Notes: a model not told the origin generated them from the letters alone. Positions 11,708 to 23,989 are shown, counted from the stretch's first letter. The stretch is DNA of 64,000 bases from Xiphophorus maculatus (GCF_002775205.1 NC_036457.1:12624996-12688995), one strand, 5' to 3'. Program-made: numbers and translations.

Positions 11708-12617
11708 CAATGAAGCAGAAGACGGCCCATCAACATGCTCAACATGCATTTATGGTGCTAAATTAAGTCTTAATCAACACATTTCTTTCCTTTTACAGAC
11801 AAAGTGTAGAAGATTTTGGCAAAAAGAAAAAAATATGAAGTAAATAAAAGTAGACTATTTGAGTGAGGGCAGCATTTAAATTACTGGCACATTCATAAAG
11901 ACAAACACAATTTCTGTACTATTAAATAGCACTTTGATAGCATTACATACGGCAATCTGAAGGCATATCACTAACGGAGATTGAACTTGAGTAAAATCAG
12001 AAATAAAGCAAACAAAAAGCACAGCAAAGACGTCTCCAAAACCCATCTGCTTAAAAGCTGAATTGTCCGGTTCTGGGTCGGTACAAAATTGTCACACTTA
12101 AGAGTAACAATTTCATTTAGAAGAAAAGAACCAGACTCGGTACCAATTTGATTTGATTTGCGTTTAAAATGAACCAAAACAACTAACTTGTGCATTAAAA
12201 ATGTTTTAATGACTTGTCAGGGCAGCTCGAGCAGATAAGGGAAGGAGTTCCTCAAGGATGGCAATATTTGGTCGTGTCATCGTTCAAATGACAACATGCA
12301 TGTAGCGTGAGGGTAAAATATAAGTATCTGATTACACAGTGAGACAGAGGACTTCCGCAGAGTTCCCTTTTTTTTATCTTGACATGAAAAAAAAAACTGT
12401 AGAAAATAAACACTCAACCCAAAAAGGCATCAAAAAAATGTAAAAAATGAATTCCTAACTCTGCCAGATTCCACTTACTGAACAATTAGCAGCCATAGAA
12501 GAGATCTGACGCGACACGGAGAGATAGACGCACGTTAAAACCATAAAAAGGCTCAGTGAAAACAATCAAAACAAGTTGCTGGTAGCTTAGTTTTGCTGTG
12601 TTAGAATTTATGCAACC
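11708..12617 (-). other. znf513: znf513 3'UTR (probable)
   Basis: This follows the znf513 stop codon on the minus strand. No open frame continues. An ATTAAA-type signal is readable on the minus strand near plus-strand 12200-12206, but I cannot choose between it and more distal signals. Confidence 0.45.
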
Positions 12618-15600
12618 TTAAGTTTGCAGCTTGAGTGTACAGCCAGCTCCCGGCTCCCGTGGCATGTACTGCATATCAGCTCCAACTTCTTTTCTGTGAG
12701 TCTGAATGCCGCCTCCCATCACTTTCCTCCTGTCCTCCTCTACGTCGGTGCCGATCATGGGAACTTTCACCCAGCCGTCAGTGGCCACGCCATGTTTTTT
12801 CTGGTGTCTTTTGTAGTTGTCCCAGTGGCCGGTGGTGTAGCCGCACTCCTGACACTTGTACGGCTTCTCGCCAGTGTGCCGCAGCATGTGCCGCTTCAGG
12901 TTCATGCTCTGGTTGCAGCTGTAGCTGCACACGGGGCACTGGAAGGGCTTGGCGCCCGAGTGGACGCGCTGGTGCCGCTTGAGGTTGGCCAGGTTTCCGC
13001 AGGCGTAGTCGCACAGATGGCACTTGTAGGGCTTTTCTCCCGTGTGCACCCTGTGGTGGCGTTTGAGGTTGTCAAAGTGCGCTGAGGCGTAGTCGCACTG
13101 GGGGCACTTGTACGGCTTCTCGCCGCTGTGAGTCTTCATGTGGCGCGCCAAGTGGTTGGGGTAGTGGGTGAGGAAGGGGCAGGCGGCACAAGTGTAGACT
13201 TTGTCACTGCGCTCACCGGGGCTGTTCGGAGACGATGAGGAGTCCTTGGTCAGCATTTCAAGGGTACACTTGGCACAAATCTGGGCTGAAGAGCCGTCCT
13301 CGTCCTCCAAGACGACCCCGCATAGCCGGCAGGTAAAAGGGAAAAGTGGAGTCGGGAGCGACGGGCCTTCTGCCACGGCCCCTCGAGTAGTCCTGCTGCT
13401 ACCGCTGGCGGTCATCTCCAGCAGAGAGGGAGGCTGGTGGCCAGGAGCTGGGTTGGAGGCAGGGATAGGGGGTGGAGATGCTCCCTTCAAGTTGTCAAAG
13501 ACCGACAGGTAGTCACTGTTCTGGGCCCCCAAACTCAGATTAGAGGTTGGCCTTGCAACCTCAGAGACTTATGGGGAAAAAAATAAATAAATAAATAATT
13601 ACAAAGTGAGTTATTATGTCATAGGAAATATATTTCAAGACAGTTCTAGATATGATTTAAAGTGCCTTGTAAAACATTTACATCCCTTTAAAGTTGCATT
13701 ATTTAACTTTTATTTAAAAAACAAAAAAAGCTTTCTACATTTTTAAAACTGAGAGAATAACATGAGAAAGGTAATCTATGAAATATATATATAAATATAT
13801 ATATATTTTTTAATCAAGCTTCTCTGGCTCCTCCCAGTGGTCCATTTACAGAAATATACCGGTTCCAATTAGAAACAGCCAATCAGAGCCAGGAGATCTA
13901 CAGATCCTCCCCCACGTCAGAGCCTGCTGTTAACGCTCAGGCTAGCGAGAATGCCGCTGATGACAGCGAGTAAACATTAATCTTTAACATCCTGTAACAT
14001 TAAGTTGTTTTTGTGCCTTCAGGACATTAAGCAGCGTGTACACATGGTTGATTGACAGCCTTAAGACCCTTCATTCTGGCTCCAATTGATTGCTTCTGAC
14101 CAAGTGGTGTATTGCTACAGATGGCAGTAGGACCACTTGTTGAAGCCATAGGAGTTTGATTTTTTCATAGTTTATGTTAAGCTGACATGATATGGTAGCA
14201 GTTTTAACAAACTTGCAAAAAACAGAGAGTTAATTAGTCATGTTACAACCAACTTCAATTAAGTTGATTTTTTTGTGTTGTCCAGTAGTTAAAATTACAG
14301 GAAGTCTTACCTGAAGCACCAGACACTTCCTCATTGGGTCTTTGCTCACTCCCAGGTCTCTTCAGGCTGTTGTGGCCACACACAGGTTGAGGTGGGGCGT
14401 CCTGTCCCACCACTGCAGAATGCATCGGGGGCAAATTAGGCACATGCATGCGCTGGTGCCTCTTGAGGTTTCCGAGGGAACTGCAGGCAAAAGCGCACGT
14501 GTCACATTTGTAGGGTTTCTCCCCAGTGTGGATGCGCAAGTGTCTCTGCAGGTTCACCAGCTGGGCTGAGGCATAAGTGCACAGAGGGCAGTTGAAGGGC
14601 TTCTCCCCATTGTGCGTCTTCATGTGACGCTTCACGTGGTTGGCATAGCGAGAGGAGAAGCCACAGAGGTGGCACGAGTGCTGCTTGAGCAGTCTGTCCT
14701 CAGCGGACAGTTCTTCCTTGTCACCCACCCCGTTCCCCAAGCCCTCACAATCAGGCTGGGAATCCGCACGAATCTGCAAACCACAGCGAATCCCGCCGCC
14801 GCTCCCGAAAGGAGAGCAGAAGTCTGAGCTTTTCGCCTCCCTGGAGGCTTTGCAACACCTAAGGCAGTAAGGCCCAACCAGGTCCATGCCCGGGCCGAGA
14901 GGTTCGTCGCGGAGCTGTCCGCAGCCCCTACAGGACAGGTAGGGAGGAAAAGTTGGCTCGGATTGAGTCCCTCGGCTCTGGCTTTCCCTCCTGTTGTCAC
15001 CTGTGCTGCGCGAGTTGTCCGTTTCACTTTCCATACTGAGCTGGCTGTAGGAAGAGCTCTCCTCATCACCCAGAGGACAAACGGAGAAACCGATCTCAGC
15101 AGCTACTTCTGTAAAACAAAAACAAACGCATTTCATTCTAAAAGCCCACATAGTGAATATAACTCTCACAAATGTGCACAGCTTAAAAAAAAAACATGAT
15201 TATGAGATGAAGTTTGAAGAACAAACACAATGCAGTTAAAGCCTTTTTTAGATTCAGTTTACATTCCTTATTAAGAAGGTATTTTCTATGGAACATTTGC
15301 ATAAGTGCTCCATAAAAGTGGCTCCCAGTTCAACAGACAGTACAAAACCACATTTGTTATGATTCTAGCTACGGTATCATAAAGTAGTGTTTATACACCT
15401 TGAATTTCTCCTACTGAGCCATAAACTTCTGTTGTTTTTTTACTGAGATTTTCTGTGATCGATCAACACAAGGTAGCACAACATTCTAAAAGGGTTTTCA
15501 TTTTTTCACCAACACATATTAATCTTTTATGGTTTTTAATCAATTTGCTTTGATACACTAAAAATAAAATTCCTTTTCCCATGGCTAATACTAAAACAAT

Positions 15601-17173
15601 TATTGGTTATGCACCCATCAGCTTTGCACTTGTGGATGCATCTCAGGCTTGATCAGACTGAATGAAGAGCATCACTAAACGGCAATTTTCCAGTCATACG
15701 GTCTTTTGTGTGTATGGTAAAAGTTAAAATTTTTTCTAAGAACACTTTCTGCCACTTTACTGTATGGCTAGTGGAAAACTATAAAGATGATTACGTCTTA
15801 ATTTCTTACAACCTCTGTTGACTTCTTACTTCTCTTCCATAAAGGCCATATCTCTGGAATGTTAATGGAGGTTAATAGTTGTTCTTTCAACAACAACTAT
15901 TATTAACAGTGACATCCCAATTTTTTTCGGCTGCTTCTACTAAAGCTGGGTGTGCAGTTCTACCACAACAACTCTTTAAGCAAACTTGGATGATATGAGT
16001 TATGAGATTTAATTTCCCTTTGGGATGAAATGTTTTTGAATTTGAATTTGTCTAACTTGAAAAGCTCAATTAATACCAAAAATAGATTACTTGTTTATTA
16101 ATTGTTTGAGCTGAATTTCTACAGGGCTAGCAGAGTGAAGGGGGCAAACAGAATGCAAACCAAATTTTTCGGATTTATGATTTTAGATCATTTTTAAAAA
16201 GTGTTCTTTTTCTCTCCACTTCACAATTATGCACTATTTTTGTTGGTCTATTATTTAAAGCCCCAGTATATTACATACATGCATTTATGGTTCTAACATG
16301 ACAAAATTAGGAAAAATCTAATGAATAGGAATACTCTTAGTAATCAGACGGTGCATATATTAACCAAACACTGTGGATGCATAGAGTGAAATGAGCCAGC
16401 TCTTCCTTTTCACTACATTACGGTGAGCTTTCAATATGTTCAGGTCATTTTAACTATGTTAAGACTTAGCTATGATAATTCCTATGTACTTGTTCAAACA
16501 AGCTCAGCTGTTTCTCAAATTAAAACCTGACCACAGAATTCATTTCAAACTTCAGTGCACAGCAGCGGAGGCATTCGGGACAGGGGTGGCGCTGTGCCAC
16601 ACACAACTACACAGACAATGTTGAGTTTAGAAAACAGATTTTAAAAAACAGATTAAAGAGAAGAGGTGGAAAAGTAAATGTAATCACATTTTTGTGACAT
16701 AAAAACTCACTTCCTTATTGTCCCTTAAGTGATAACTTGTAGCAAAGAAAAAAGAACAAAGCTTTCAGGTAGACAAAGCCTCACTTCACAATAAAATCCT
16801 TTTAGTGAATGAAATGATACTCACAGACAAAGCCGAAATAAGAAATAGCCGAAAGATAGAAAATCTATTTTTCCTAGATGGTGGAGTAAAAAAATATTCA
16901 ATGCCTTGACATGCCGAGCTCCCGAGGGCCGAACGAGCAGGACTGAGACCACCTTCCTCTCCAGATGCTGAAGCACAAAGTGAGGAAGGGGAGATCTGGA
17001 GCTGGCCTTTTATCCCGGCCCATGAAAACCCCTCATGGATGATTACCAGGCCTAATGATAATGATGATGACTGCAATGGCGAGGCTGCTGCTTCTGATGA
17101 TGATGATAATGATGATGATGATGAGGGCAGATGATGATGAGGGCAGAAGATGATGATGATGATGAGGGCAGAA

Positions 17174-17204
<31 letters not shown>

Positions 17205-20200
17205 GGGAAACCATAATGGAGGTAGAGAAGCGGGAGCAGAGGCAGCACATGATGAATAAATGCCTTCTTATGACGATGTCCTTGATGGTAATGGTTCCAT
17301 CTTTATGACCCTTATATAATGTTCGTGTCTCAGCTCATTCTTTCGCTTTCTTGTTTTTCAGTTCACTCAGTCTGACAAACAACCATGCAGCGAAATGTGT
17401 GCTGCCTGTTACACACCGTCGCCAAAAACTGCAACGATGTGGGTGGAAAGCATAACAAATAGAAAAAACAAAGTGACTAGCGAATTAATAAAGACACTCT
17501 GGTCGTGTGTCAATCCTTTCAGCTTGTGAGATGAGACAAAATAGAATCCAGAGTTCAAGAGGACAAAAAGTGGAAAGACTTTGAAAGAAATCTGTGAACC
17601 GCTGTCTTTTGTTCTTACAACTGGGTTTCAAACCACAAAAGATGACAGTAACAATATTGACAATATTTTTCCCCCTGACATTAATAAATTATATGATGTA
17701 ATAATCTCCTTACTAAATGTCGGTAAACGTTGAAATACTCCTTTACTGGAACTTCTAATTACATAGCAATTAATTAGATGTCCAAAGGCTGAGAAATCAT
17801 TAAAACATTATTTTTATTCACCTTTTAGCACAATATGAAAAATGTAGCCCTTTCTATTATGGGAAGACAGTTTTCTCTTCATACACAAGAAAACTTTTTA
17901 AGAAATGGCAGCTATCAATTGATCATTAGTCAATTGTTTATCAGTCAACTTTAGATGAACTCATCATTCATCAATAACTTTTATCCCTAAATATAATGCA
18001 TCCAGTTTAATTTTGACCGTTATAATTTTAAAAACTAGCTTTAAATCAGAAGTCATCTTCAGCATCATTAGCAGGCTGTAGCCTAGCTCATCATTTTCAT
18101 ACCTCGCGTTCAAGTTTGTTATGACTTATCTGGCATTGAATATTATTTTTTGTAACTGGGAATCTAAAATGCAGCAACCTAAAAACTTACAAGAGGTGGA
18201 GACTTCTTCAACACCAAATGACTGCAATGGAAAGTGTTAAGCTAAACCAGATTTCCTCTAGACAAGAGACACATTGAGTTTTAATATTAGAAGATGAATT
18301 CTGGAAATACAAATATTTGTCTGTAGTTTTTTTTTTTTTTTCACATACTTATCCACACCGTAAAAATAATAAATTCAAACTCACCATATTCCAGACAGTA
18401 TAGAAACCCTGGACTTATGTTTAAATTCAACATAAAACCAGACTCAGATTTACTGTTTTTTACACCAGTTTGTGAATTTAAAAACAAAGACACAAACTGA
18501 GTTTCTAAGAAAATAAATAAACAAATAAAAGTCCCACAAACCTGCAAACTTTTCCAAGCCTAGAATTCTGTCGTGATCTGCATCACCAAACACAAGGTCT
18601 TGTTCTAGAAGGAAGTCTGTATCTAGGGGAAGGTTTCCAGGAGCGTCAGCAGCTACACCATCTTCACCATCCACTGTGGTCAGAAACGATAAATAAATAA
18701 ATAAATAAATCATACATTTAATGATTCGATATATTTGAAACAGTCCACATAAAGTCTTTGGCGTTTTCTCCAAAGACACTAAGGTAAACAAAAACTGTTA
18801 ACAGCGGCCGAATGTTGTTTTTTTATTGTAACTACACCAGATGACATCTTAAAATTTAATTTTATAAGATTTTATTACAGTTTCATAATCTAACACCGAC
18901 TCTTCCATAAAAACGACACCTCTAATTTGAGTCAACAAAATTACTGGCACCTACATATTGTAAAATACTAGTAAATATTGCAAAGTTTTGAAGAAATGTT
19001 CCCTTTTTACTTTTTTAGGTTGATGAGAAATGTAATCTGTGACTTTCTTTCCCCCCCAAAGGGTCTAAATGTGACATAATACATTGAATTCTGTTTGCCA
19101 CTCTTCAAAATAGGAAAGAGAAGAGAGGATGCTTTCAAGAAAGGCAGATGAGTGTTAAATCTTCTTACGACAGGAAATGGCTTCATGAAATTACAAGTAG
19201 CTTGCTCATCTCTTCTTGGAGAAAAAGCATATTTTTACCATCCGAAATGTAAATATTTGTAATTTGCTAAATGCTACTGAGACTTAGATGAGACTAAAGC
19301 TTGGGACACACTACATGACTTTCAGACTTTACAGATTTTGGGAAGACTGACTTCACACTAACAGACTTTTGCAACTGAAAAACGTAACTGAACCTGTTGA
19401 GGGATTACAGACTATGAGATTTATCAAAACAACTAAAGCCAGGTAAACATATCAAATTTCCAAGGGCAACAGTTTGAAGGGTAAAACAGATCCATAGGTG
19501 GGGCTAAAAGAATATACTTTCCCTTCTAGGCCGATTTCTTTTCGAAAGGTCCTGAGAGCGTTGGCGTGCGTTTGTCTCTGCCAGGAAATCAAAAACCAGT
19601 TTTCAATGGACCTTTCACCAAGATAATGATCCAGAAAACTCCCCAAACTAAACACAAACGGTTCACCGGACATAAAAAGTAAGTTCCCTGAACTAAATCC
19701 GACGTCAAACTTTTGGGTGAACTGAAGAAAAGAGAGCACAAGAGGCGACCAGGGAGTTTGGATTATATTGTTTTTACTTTACTAAATCATGTACAGAAAT
19801 ACCAAGTCCTCTCCTAATACTAAAAACGCAGTGCAAAGAGTATGAACAATACACAAAAGTCCTTAATCTAAAAAAAAAAACTCAATATGTCAGGGGCATA
19901 TTGAGTTTATGAAGAATGCATCAAATACATCGGGTACATCTTCAAAATACAGATCAATAATGTAGTCATATTTTAATTTCACATCAAACTACAAAAATGA
20001 TACAGCACAAAACAAAAAGAGCAAAACCTTACATCTTCTAAAATCCTTTCTGAAGTCGTTTTTAAATAAGTTTGAGAACAGCCCAGTTATAACTGAACAG
20101 CTGATCTTCGAGTCAATTTGATGTGAAGACATGGATCGAGAACAGAAACTGTTTCAAATGATGGTTCTGTTGTTTATGACTTATGTAAAAACAACAATAA

Positions 20201-20274
20201 CAGTCAACTTTAAGAAGATCCATAGAGCACCTACACTTGACTGGCTGTGGATTCTGCTGTTTTTTTCTTGGCAT
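12618..20274 (-). CDS. znf513: Zinc finger protein 513
   Basis: ZNF513 is a nuclear C2H2 zinc-finger transcription factor; the human gene is linked to retinal expression and also neighbours SNX17. Four coding exons on the minus strand join in frame to 639 codons plus stop: 20274-20235, 18673-18542, 15108-14311 and 13567-12618. The first exon gives MPRKKQQNPQPVK, matching the human start and resembling the SALL/FOG NuRD-binding motif. The second is acidic (DTDFLLEQDLVFGD). The third has a Cys-pair motif (CRGCG...CLRC) and three C2H2 fingers, about residues 203-279. The fourth has a second Cys-pair motif (CRLCG...CAKC) and five fingers, about residues 450-582, with TGEKP-type linkers and family-specific helices such as NHLARHMKTH and GHWDNYKRHQ. 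Eight fingers in a 3+5 layout is the human architecture. The first-exon donor (T|GTAGGT) was chosen by phase and is the weakest join. Confidence 0.93.
13661..13690 (+). repeat. Tc1/mariner terminal-repeat fragment
   Basis: The sequence agtgccttgtaaaacattta followed by catcccttt resembles the terminus of teleost Tc1-like elements (CAGTGCCTTG...AAGTATTCA...CCCCTT). It is a small remnant directly before the inverted-repeat element in the znf513 intron. Confidence 0.5.
13691..14250. mobile_element. Non-autonomous inverted-repeat DNA element, copy B
   Basis: Related to 9249-9828 and in the same orientation. It shares the internal block aaacagccaatcagagcc, gcagcgtgtacacatg, and the mirrored ends (tttttaaaactgag near the left, gtagcagttttaacaaac near the right). 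It occupies most of the intron between the two main finger exons of znf513 and stops about 60 bases short of the exon end at 14311. An AT microsatellite-like stretch (about 13783-13812) lies inside it. Confidence 0.6.
15109..18541 (-). other. znf513: znf513 intron 2 with repeats
   Basis: This is a 3.4-kb intron whose ends match the phase of the flanking exons (E codon split G|AA). It holds a degraded Tc1-like fragment around 15381-15550 (the motif gatcaacacaaggtagcaca resembles a block internal to Tc1 ends). It also has a retroposon tail motif at 16011-16026 and a GAT/ATC microsatellite at 17095-17204. The minus-strand open frame over that microsatellite is only a Ser/Ile-rich repeat translation. 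Confidence 0.6.
17095..17204. repeat. Compound GAT microsatellite with gagggcagaa spacer units
   Basis: Runs of gat units are broken at least three times by nearly identical spacers (gagggcag, gagggcagaa, gagggcagaa). This gives a higher-order minisatellite rather than a plain trinucleotide tract. Confidence 0.9.
18674..20234 (-). other. znf513: znf513 intron 1
   Basis: Intron between the start exon and the acidic exon. It contains an (AAAT)n tract at about 18690-18712 next to the acceptor. I see no other supported element. Confidence 0.55.
20235..20274 (-). CDS. znf513: znf513 start exon (40 coding nt, RRKQ-type N-terminus)
   Basis: The minus-strand ATG at 20274-20272 opens MPRKKQQNPQPVK and leaves one base (T). 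The next exon supplies TG, giving a Leu at the junction and then DGEDG. Human ZNF513 begins MPRRKQSHPQPVK and has an acidic VDTED segment soon after, so the alignment is convincing despite the small size. Another GT donor (TGTAG|GTGC) would shift the frame and run into a stop, so GTAGGT is preferred. The sequence upstream in the transcript is probably 5'UTR. Confidence 0.8.
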
Positions 20275-21060
20275 CTTCCGGTCAGCCTCTCTCTTCTGTC
20301 CAGCGTCTTCTTCCAGACTTCCACAACCATCAGCTCATTGTCATCTGTTCGGATAAAATATTTTGAAAGTATCTAATTCCCCAATCAGCCATATCATTGT
20401 GCGCATGCACCTAACATCCGAGCTCCTCTCTTAAGGTCTGCGGTCCTATCAGGCACCCACACATTTGCAGCAGCTTCTATAAATGACAGATGCTTAACTG
20501 GACTGAAATCTTAACAATTTAAAGGCCTATTCAATGTCTTAAATAGGCTTTGAAGGTCAAGCCACTCACAAGTAAACTTGGACTTTTTATTCTGCATGAT
20601 CAAATGCTCTCAATTATGCTACAGTCATGGCGAGCAGGAAGGCATGGTACTTACATAATTAGCTAACGATTATTACAGTCCAGACGATTCTTCACAATAT
20701 GCCTGAGATGTACATTAACACTGCAATAACAATAAGTTTGTGACATACTGTGTAGCCCTAGTGGGCACATTATCCTGATAAACGAGTGAACTACCCTCGT
20801 TACAGTAGGGAATTCTCCTTTAGGGAGTAACAATTTGAGTGAAATGTGGAAAAAACTGTGTCCAGAACTTAAAAATTTCCAAACAACTTTTTTTAAATCC
20901 TCCAAAACGAGCCAGATTCTTCCGATGTGGTGAGTTCAATTTAACCCCCCCTCCCCAAAAAACAGATCATAATGGCTGCACACCGCACACATTATTACCC
21001 AGAGCTACACAAACAAAAGCCATCTCATGTCTCAAAACTGAATGGGCTGTACTGTATGTA

Positions 21061-22010
21061 CAGTGCTTTGAATAAGTATCCGTACCCCCTAACCTTTTCA
21101 CATGTTGTCTTGCTACAACAAACTATGGTTTATTCAAAAGGGATAGACCAACACGTAATGGTGCATAACTTAACAACTTTCACAGTTTTTTTTTTCTGTA
21201 CAAATAAAAATGCCTTTAGAAGTCACTTAATTACTTCCAACTAAGTCCAACTATGTATAATTTATTCTTAGTATAAACTATTTTTTGAAGGCCTCCAATG
21301 TTTGCTTGATAATTTTAGTGAACAAGCAGCGTCATGAAGACCAAGACACACACCAGACAGGTCAAGCAGAAAGTAGTGGAGAAGTTTAAAGCAGGGTCAA
21401 TGTATACAGCAATATACAAAGCATTTAACATCTCACAGAGTTCAAACCATTATTCTAAAATGAAAAAAAAAAATGGCACAACTGCAAATCTACCAAGACG
21501 TAGCAGTCTAATCAAACTGGGGGGAAGGAGAGCATTAATCTGACAAGAGGCCCATGGTGTCTCTGGAGGAGCTGCAGAGATCTTCAGCTCAAGTCAGAGA
21601 GGAGCTGTCTGCAGGACTTTCATGCACTCCACAAATCTGGCCACTTTTCCACCCTTTTGTGGAAAAGTATCAAGATGAAAGTCATTGTTTGAAGTAAGAC
21701 ATATGAGGTCCTGGTTAAATTTTGCAACAATCTAGAAGGAAGTTTTCTGGTCAGAAAACCTCTTTGCTGATGTGGCCAGCATGCAAAGCAGTATGTGCTG
21801 AAGAAAACTCACACTGCATACAACCATGAGCACAACATCCCTCACTGTGAGATACGGTGGGAGCAACATCATGCTGTGGACATAAATATCTTCAGTAGGA
21901 GTGGAGGTTTGGGGGATGGAGGGGAGCAAAGCTGATTTGAAGATATATGGAATTGAACACACTGTGAGTCTGGAAGAAAACCTGCGTAATACTTCAGATC
22001 AGGGAAGACG
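21061..22010 (+). pseudogene. Decayed Tc1/mariner transposon
   Basis: A Tc1-type terminus starts after a TA dinucleotide at 21059-21060 (CAGTGCTTTGAATAAGTATC). From 21334 a transposase-like frame begins with a helix-turn-helix region (VKQKVVEKFKAGSMYTAIYK) and the linker GTTANLPRR, and stops near 21541. The DNA then continues with recognisable Tc1 transposase blocks in shifted frames: gtgtctctggaggagctgca near 21558, a cactccacaaatctggcc block near 21625, and gagatacggtgggagcaaca near 21849. The reading frame is broken by several stops and shifts, so it cannot be active. It lies upstream of the znf513 start exon, probably in its 5'UTR intron. Confidence 0.75.
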
Positions 22011-23262
22011 ATTAGCTTCCACCAGGCAGGAATGAGGAACTATCACACAGTTCATCATGATATTTAAGGGAACAACAATAAAGTCTGTAAGGTTTCCTGA
22101 CCTAATAGAAAAAACTACTGAAAAAAAAAATTATATACACAATATTATATATATTACACTCTTCACTCAATGGGAGCAGGAATAAAACTATATATTTAAA
22201 ACTATAATTAAATACAGTCTACAGTGTTATATGTGGTGAACAAATAAACTGCACTACTAAATTTATTTGGTGTCCTGATGTACCTGATTGTTGATTTTTG
22301 TTCTTGTCCCAGCCATACAAGCTATTGCAAAGAACTACTTTTTTCATTCTTATTTATAATAAATGCTTTAAAAAAACCACAAGATACTTTTAAGTCCATT
22401 TTGCTCACACTACACCCAGTACAACAGTTGCCTCTATAATCTGTAATCTGTAACAGTAATTGGTAATTCCAAATTGCCCTTTAATGGAGGGATAGATTTT
22501 CATTTACATTGGAACCTGAGAAAAAAGATTTATTTTTTTTATCTTAGGACCAGTAATTTATAAACTTCACTAAATAAAATTGACATTCTAGTTCTGTTTA
22601 CAAAACGTAAACACAGTGATATTTCTAGCCATAAGAATGACCTCACCGGAACAATTTTGATTTAAAGATATATCAATATATACAAGTGTATGTCGAGAAC
22701 AATAAACATCATGGTCTTTCTTGCCTGGTCTCAAGAGTCTACGATTAGTGCAATTTAGTCTTGATTTGGGAAGGCAATTTAATGTCAGAGTAGTTTTTTC
22801 CCCCCCCCGTAGTTTATGTTACCACGTTACAATGAACAAAGCTGAAACATAACAGCTGAAAAAAGGGTATAAACCACTGCAGGGCGCATTCTCATTTCCA
22901 TGTGGAGCATGTGCAGAGCGTAAACAAAAGCCATTAAGATGCTACAGCAAAAATGGCTAACAGATTCGCTCTGGAATTGTAACACAGCATGAACAAATCA
23001 TGTGCCAGGCGGTAAAACAAAGCTGAAATGCCTTTATTTACTGCAGGACACAATTGCACAATGTAAACATGAAAAAAATGTCAGCAACGTTTCAGTGTCC
23101 GCTGTTAAGCAGTCCAATGAGAAGCTAAAATTAAAAGTGTCCTCGTTATTGTGCAGTAATGAGTAACAAGAACCATCTTTAGTGAATATTTCAGCAGCAG
23201 AAAAACATAGTTAGCCGAATAGCCAATGTCAACTTCACTGGTTAGCCATCAAGCTAACTTAC
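22011..23262 (-). other. znf513: Probable znf513 5'UTR intron
   Basis: AT-rich sequence between the Tc1 remnant and the probable first exon. No coding exon or repeat with clear borders was seen apart from short homopolymers (for example a C run at 22801-22808). Confidence 0.4.
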
Positions 23263-23480
23263 CTAGATACCGTAAATATTCCAGTCGAGGGGAAAGGATT
23301 TTATCTGCGGTAAATTGTTCATTAGACGAGAAGAATATTTCCTCAAACACCCGACATCTGTAGATCCGCCATTTTTTCATGGGCTGCGGTGACAAAGAAA
23401 GGCAATTAATGGTATTTTTCATAACTTAATTGATTTTCTGACTCGCCTGTAAGCCAACGGTAACAACAACTACTACAGTA
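23263..23480 (-). other. znf513: Probable znf513 first exon (5'UTR or alternative start)
   Basis: On the minus strand a CG-containing segment ends in a perfect donor, CTAG|GTAAGT (exon end 23263). It contains ATGGCGG, and an ATG at 23380-23378 opens 39 codons that end one base before the donor. That phase would fit the acidic znf513 exon at 18673 directly. The more conservative reading is a non-coding first exon spliced to the exon holding the ATG at 20274. I do not recognise the 39-residue peptide. Confidence 0.5.
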
Positions 23481-23488
23481 CTTCCGGG
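23481..23488 (-). promoter_or_regulatory. znf513: ETS-type site at putative znf513 promoter
   Basis: The plus strand reads cttccggg, so the minus strand carries CCGGAAG, the ETS/GABP core common in TATA-less promoters, just before the putative first exon. No TATA box is visible on the minus strand nearby. Confidence 0.4.
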
Positions 23489-23989
23489 TTTTGCCTTTCA
23501 GAATAAAAACAAGTCGGCTTTCTTATACTCAACACTCAAACTTTGTGGTACTTTGTATTTTAGATGCTGTTTAATTGCTTTGGTGGTGATTTTCCTCGGT
23601 ATATTTGGGGGAAATGGTAGAAAACTATTATTCTAATTTGCCCAAAATTTACCTGTGATATATATTTTTTTGTTTATCCTTCTGTCCTTAAATGTATGTA
23701 AGTAGAATTATGAAATTTTTGTCTGGACTAATGACTTATACTAATAGATTTACCCTCTTATTTTTTATATTAGTAGAAGGTACAAAAATTACTATTTTAG
23801 GTTAACACCCTTAATCCAAATCATCCATCTTCAAATTTAGTGCATTTTATTTAAATTTCGTTGTTCTTGTGACAATGACAATAAAGATGTATCTTATCTC
23901 TATCTTATCTTATCTTATGTGCATTCATTTGCCTCAAACCTTTTTATATTTTCTCATTACAATTAGCAATATTATTCATATTTGCATGT

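Noticed and set aside
12624..13085. Plus-strand open frames of up to 153 codons opposite the znf513 finger exon
   Set aside because: They are antisense shadows of the GC-rich zinc-finger exon, with no independent start context, splice sites or known domain.
14612..15199. Other-frame open readings over the third znf513 exon
   Set aside because: Shadows of a long coding exon on the minus strand; only the C2H2-bearing frame has recognisable motifs.
16786..17250. Minus-strand frames rich in Ser and Ile over a 154-codon stretch
   Set aside because: They are translations of the GAT microsatellite within a znf513 intron; the flanking coding exons already join in phase without them.
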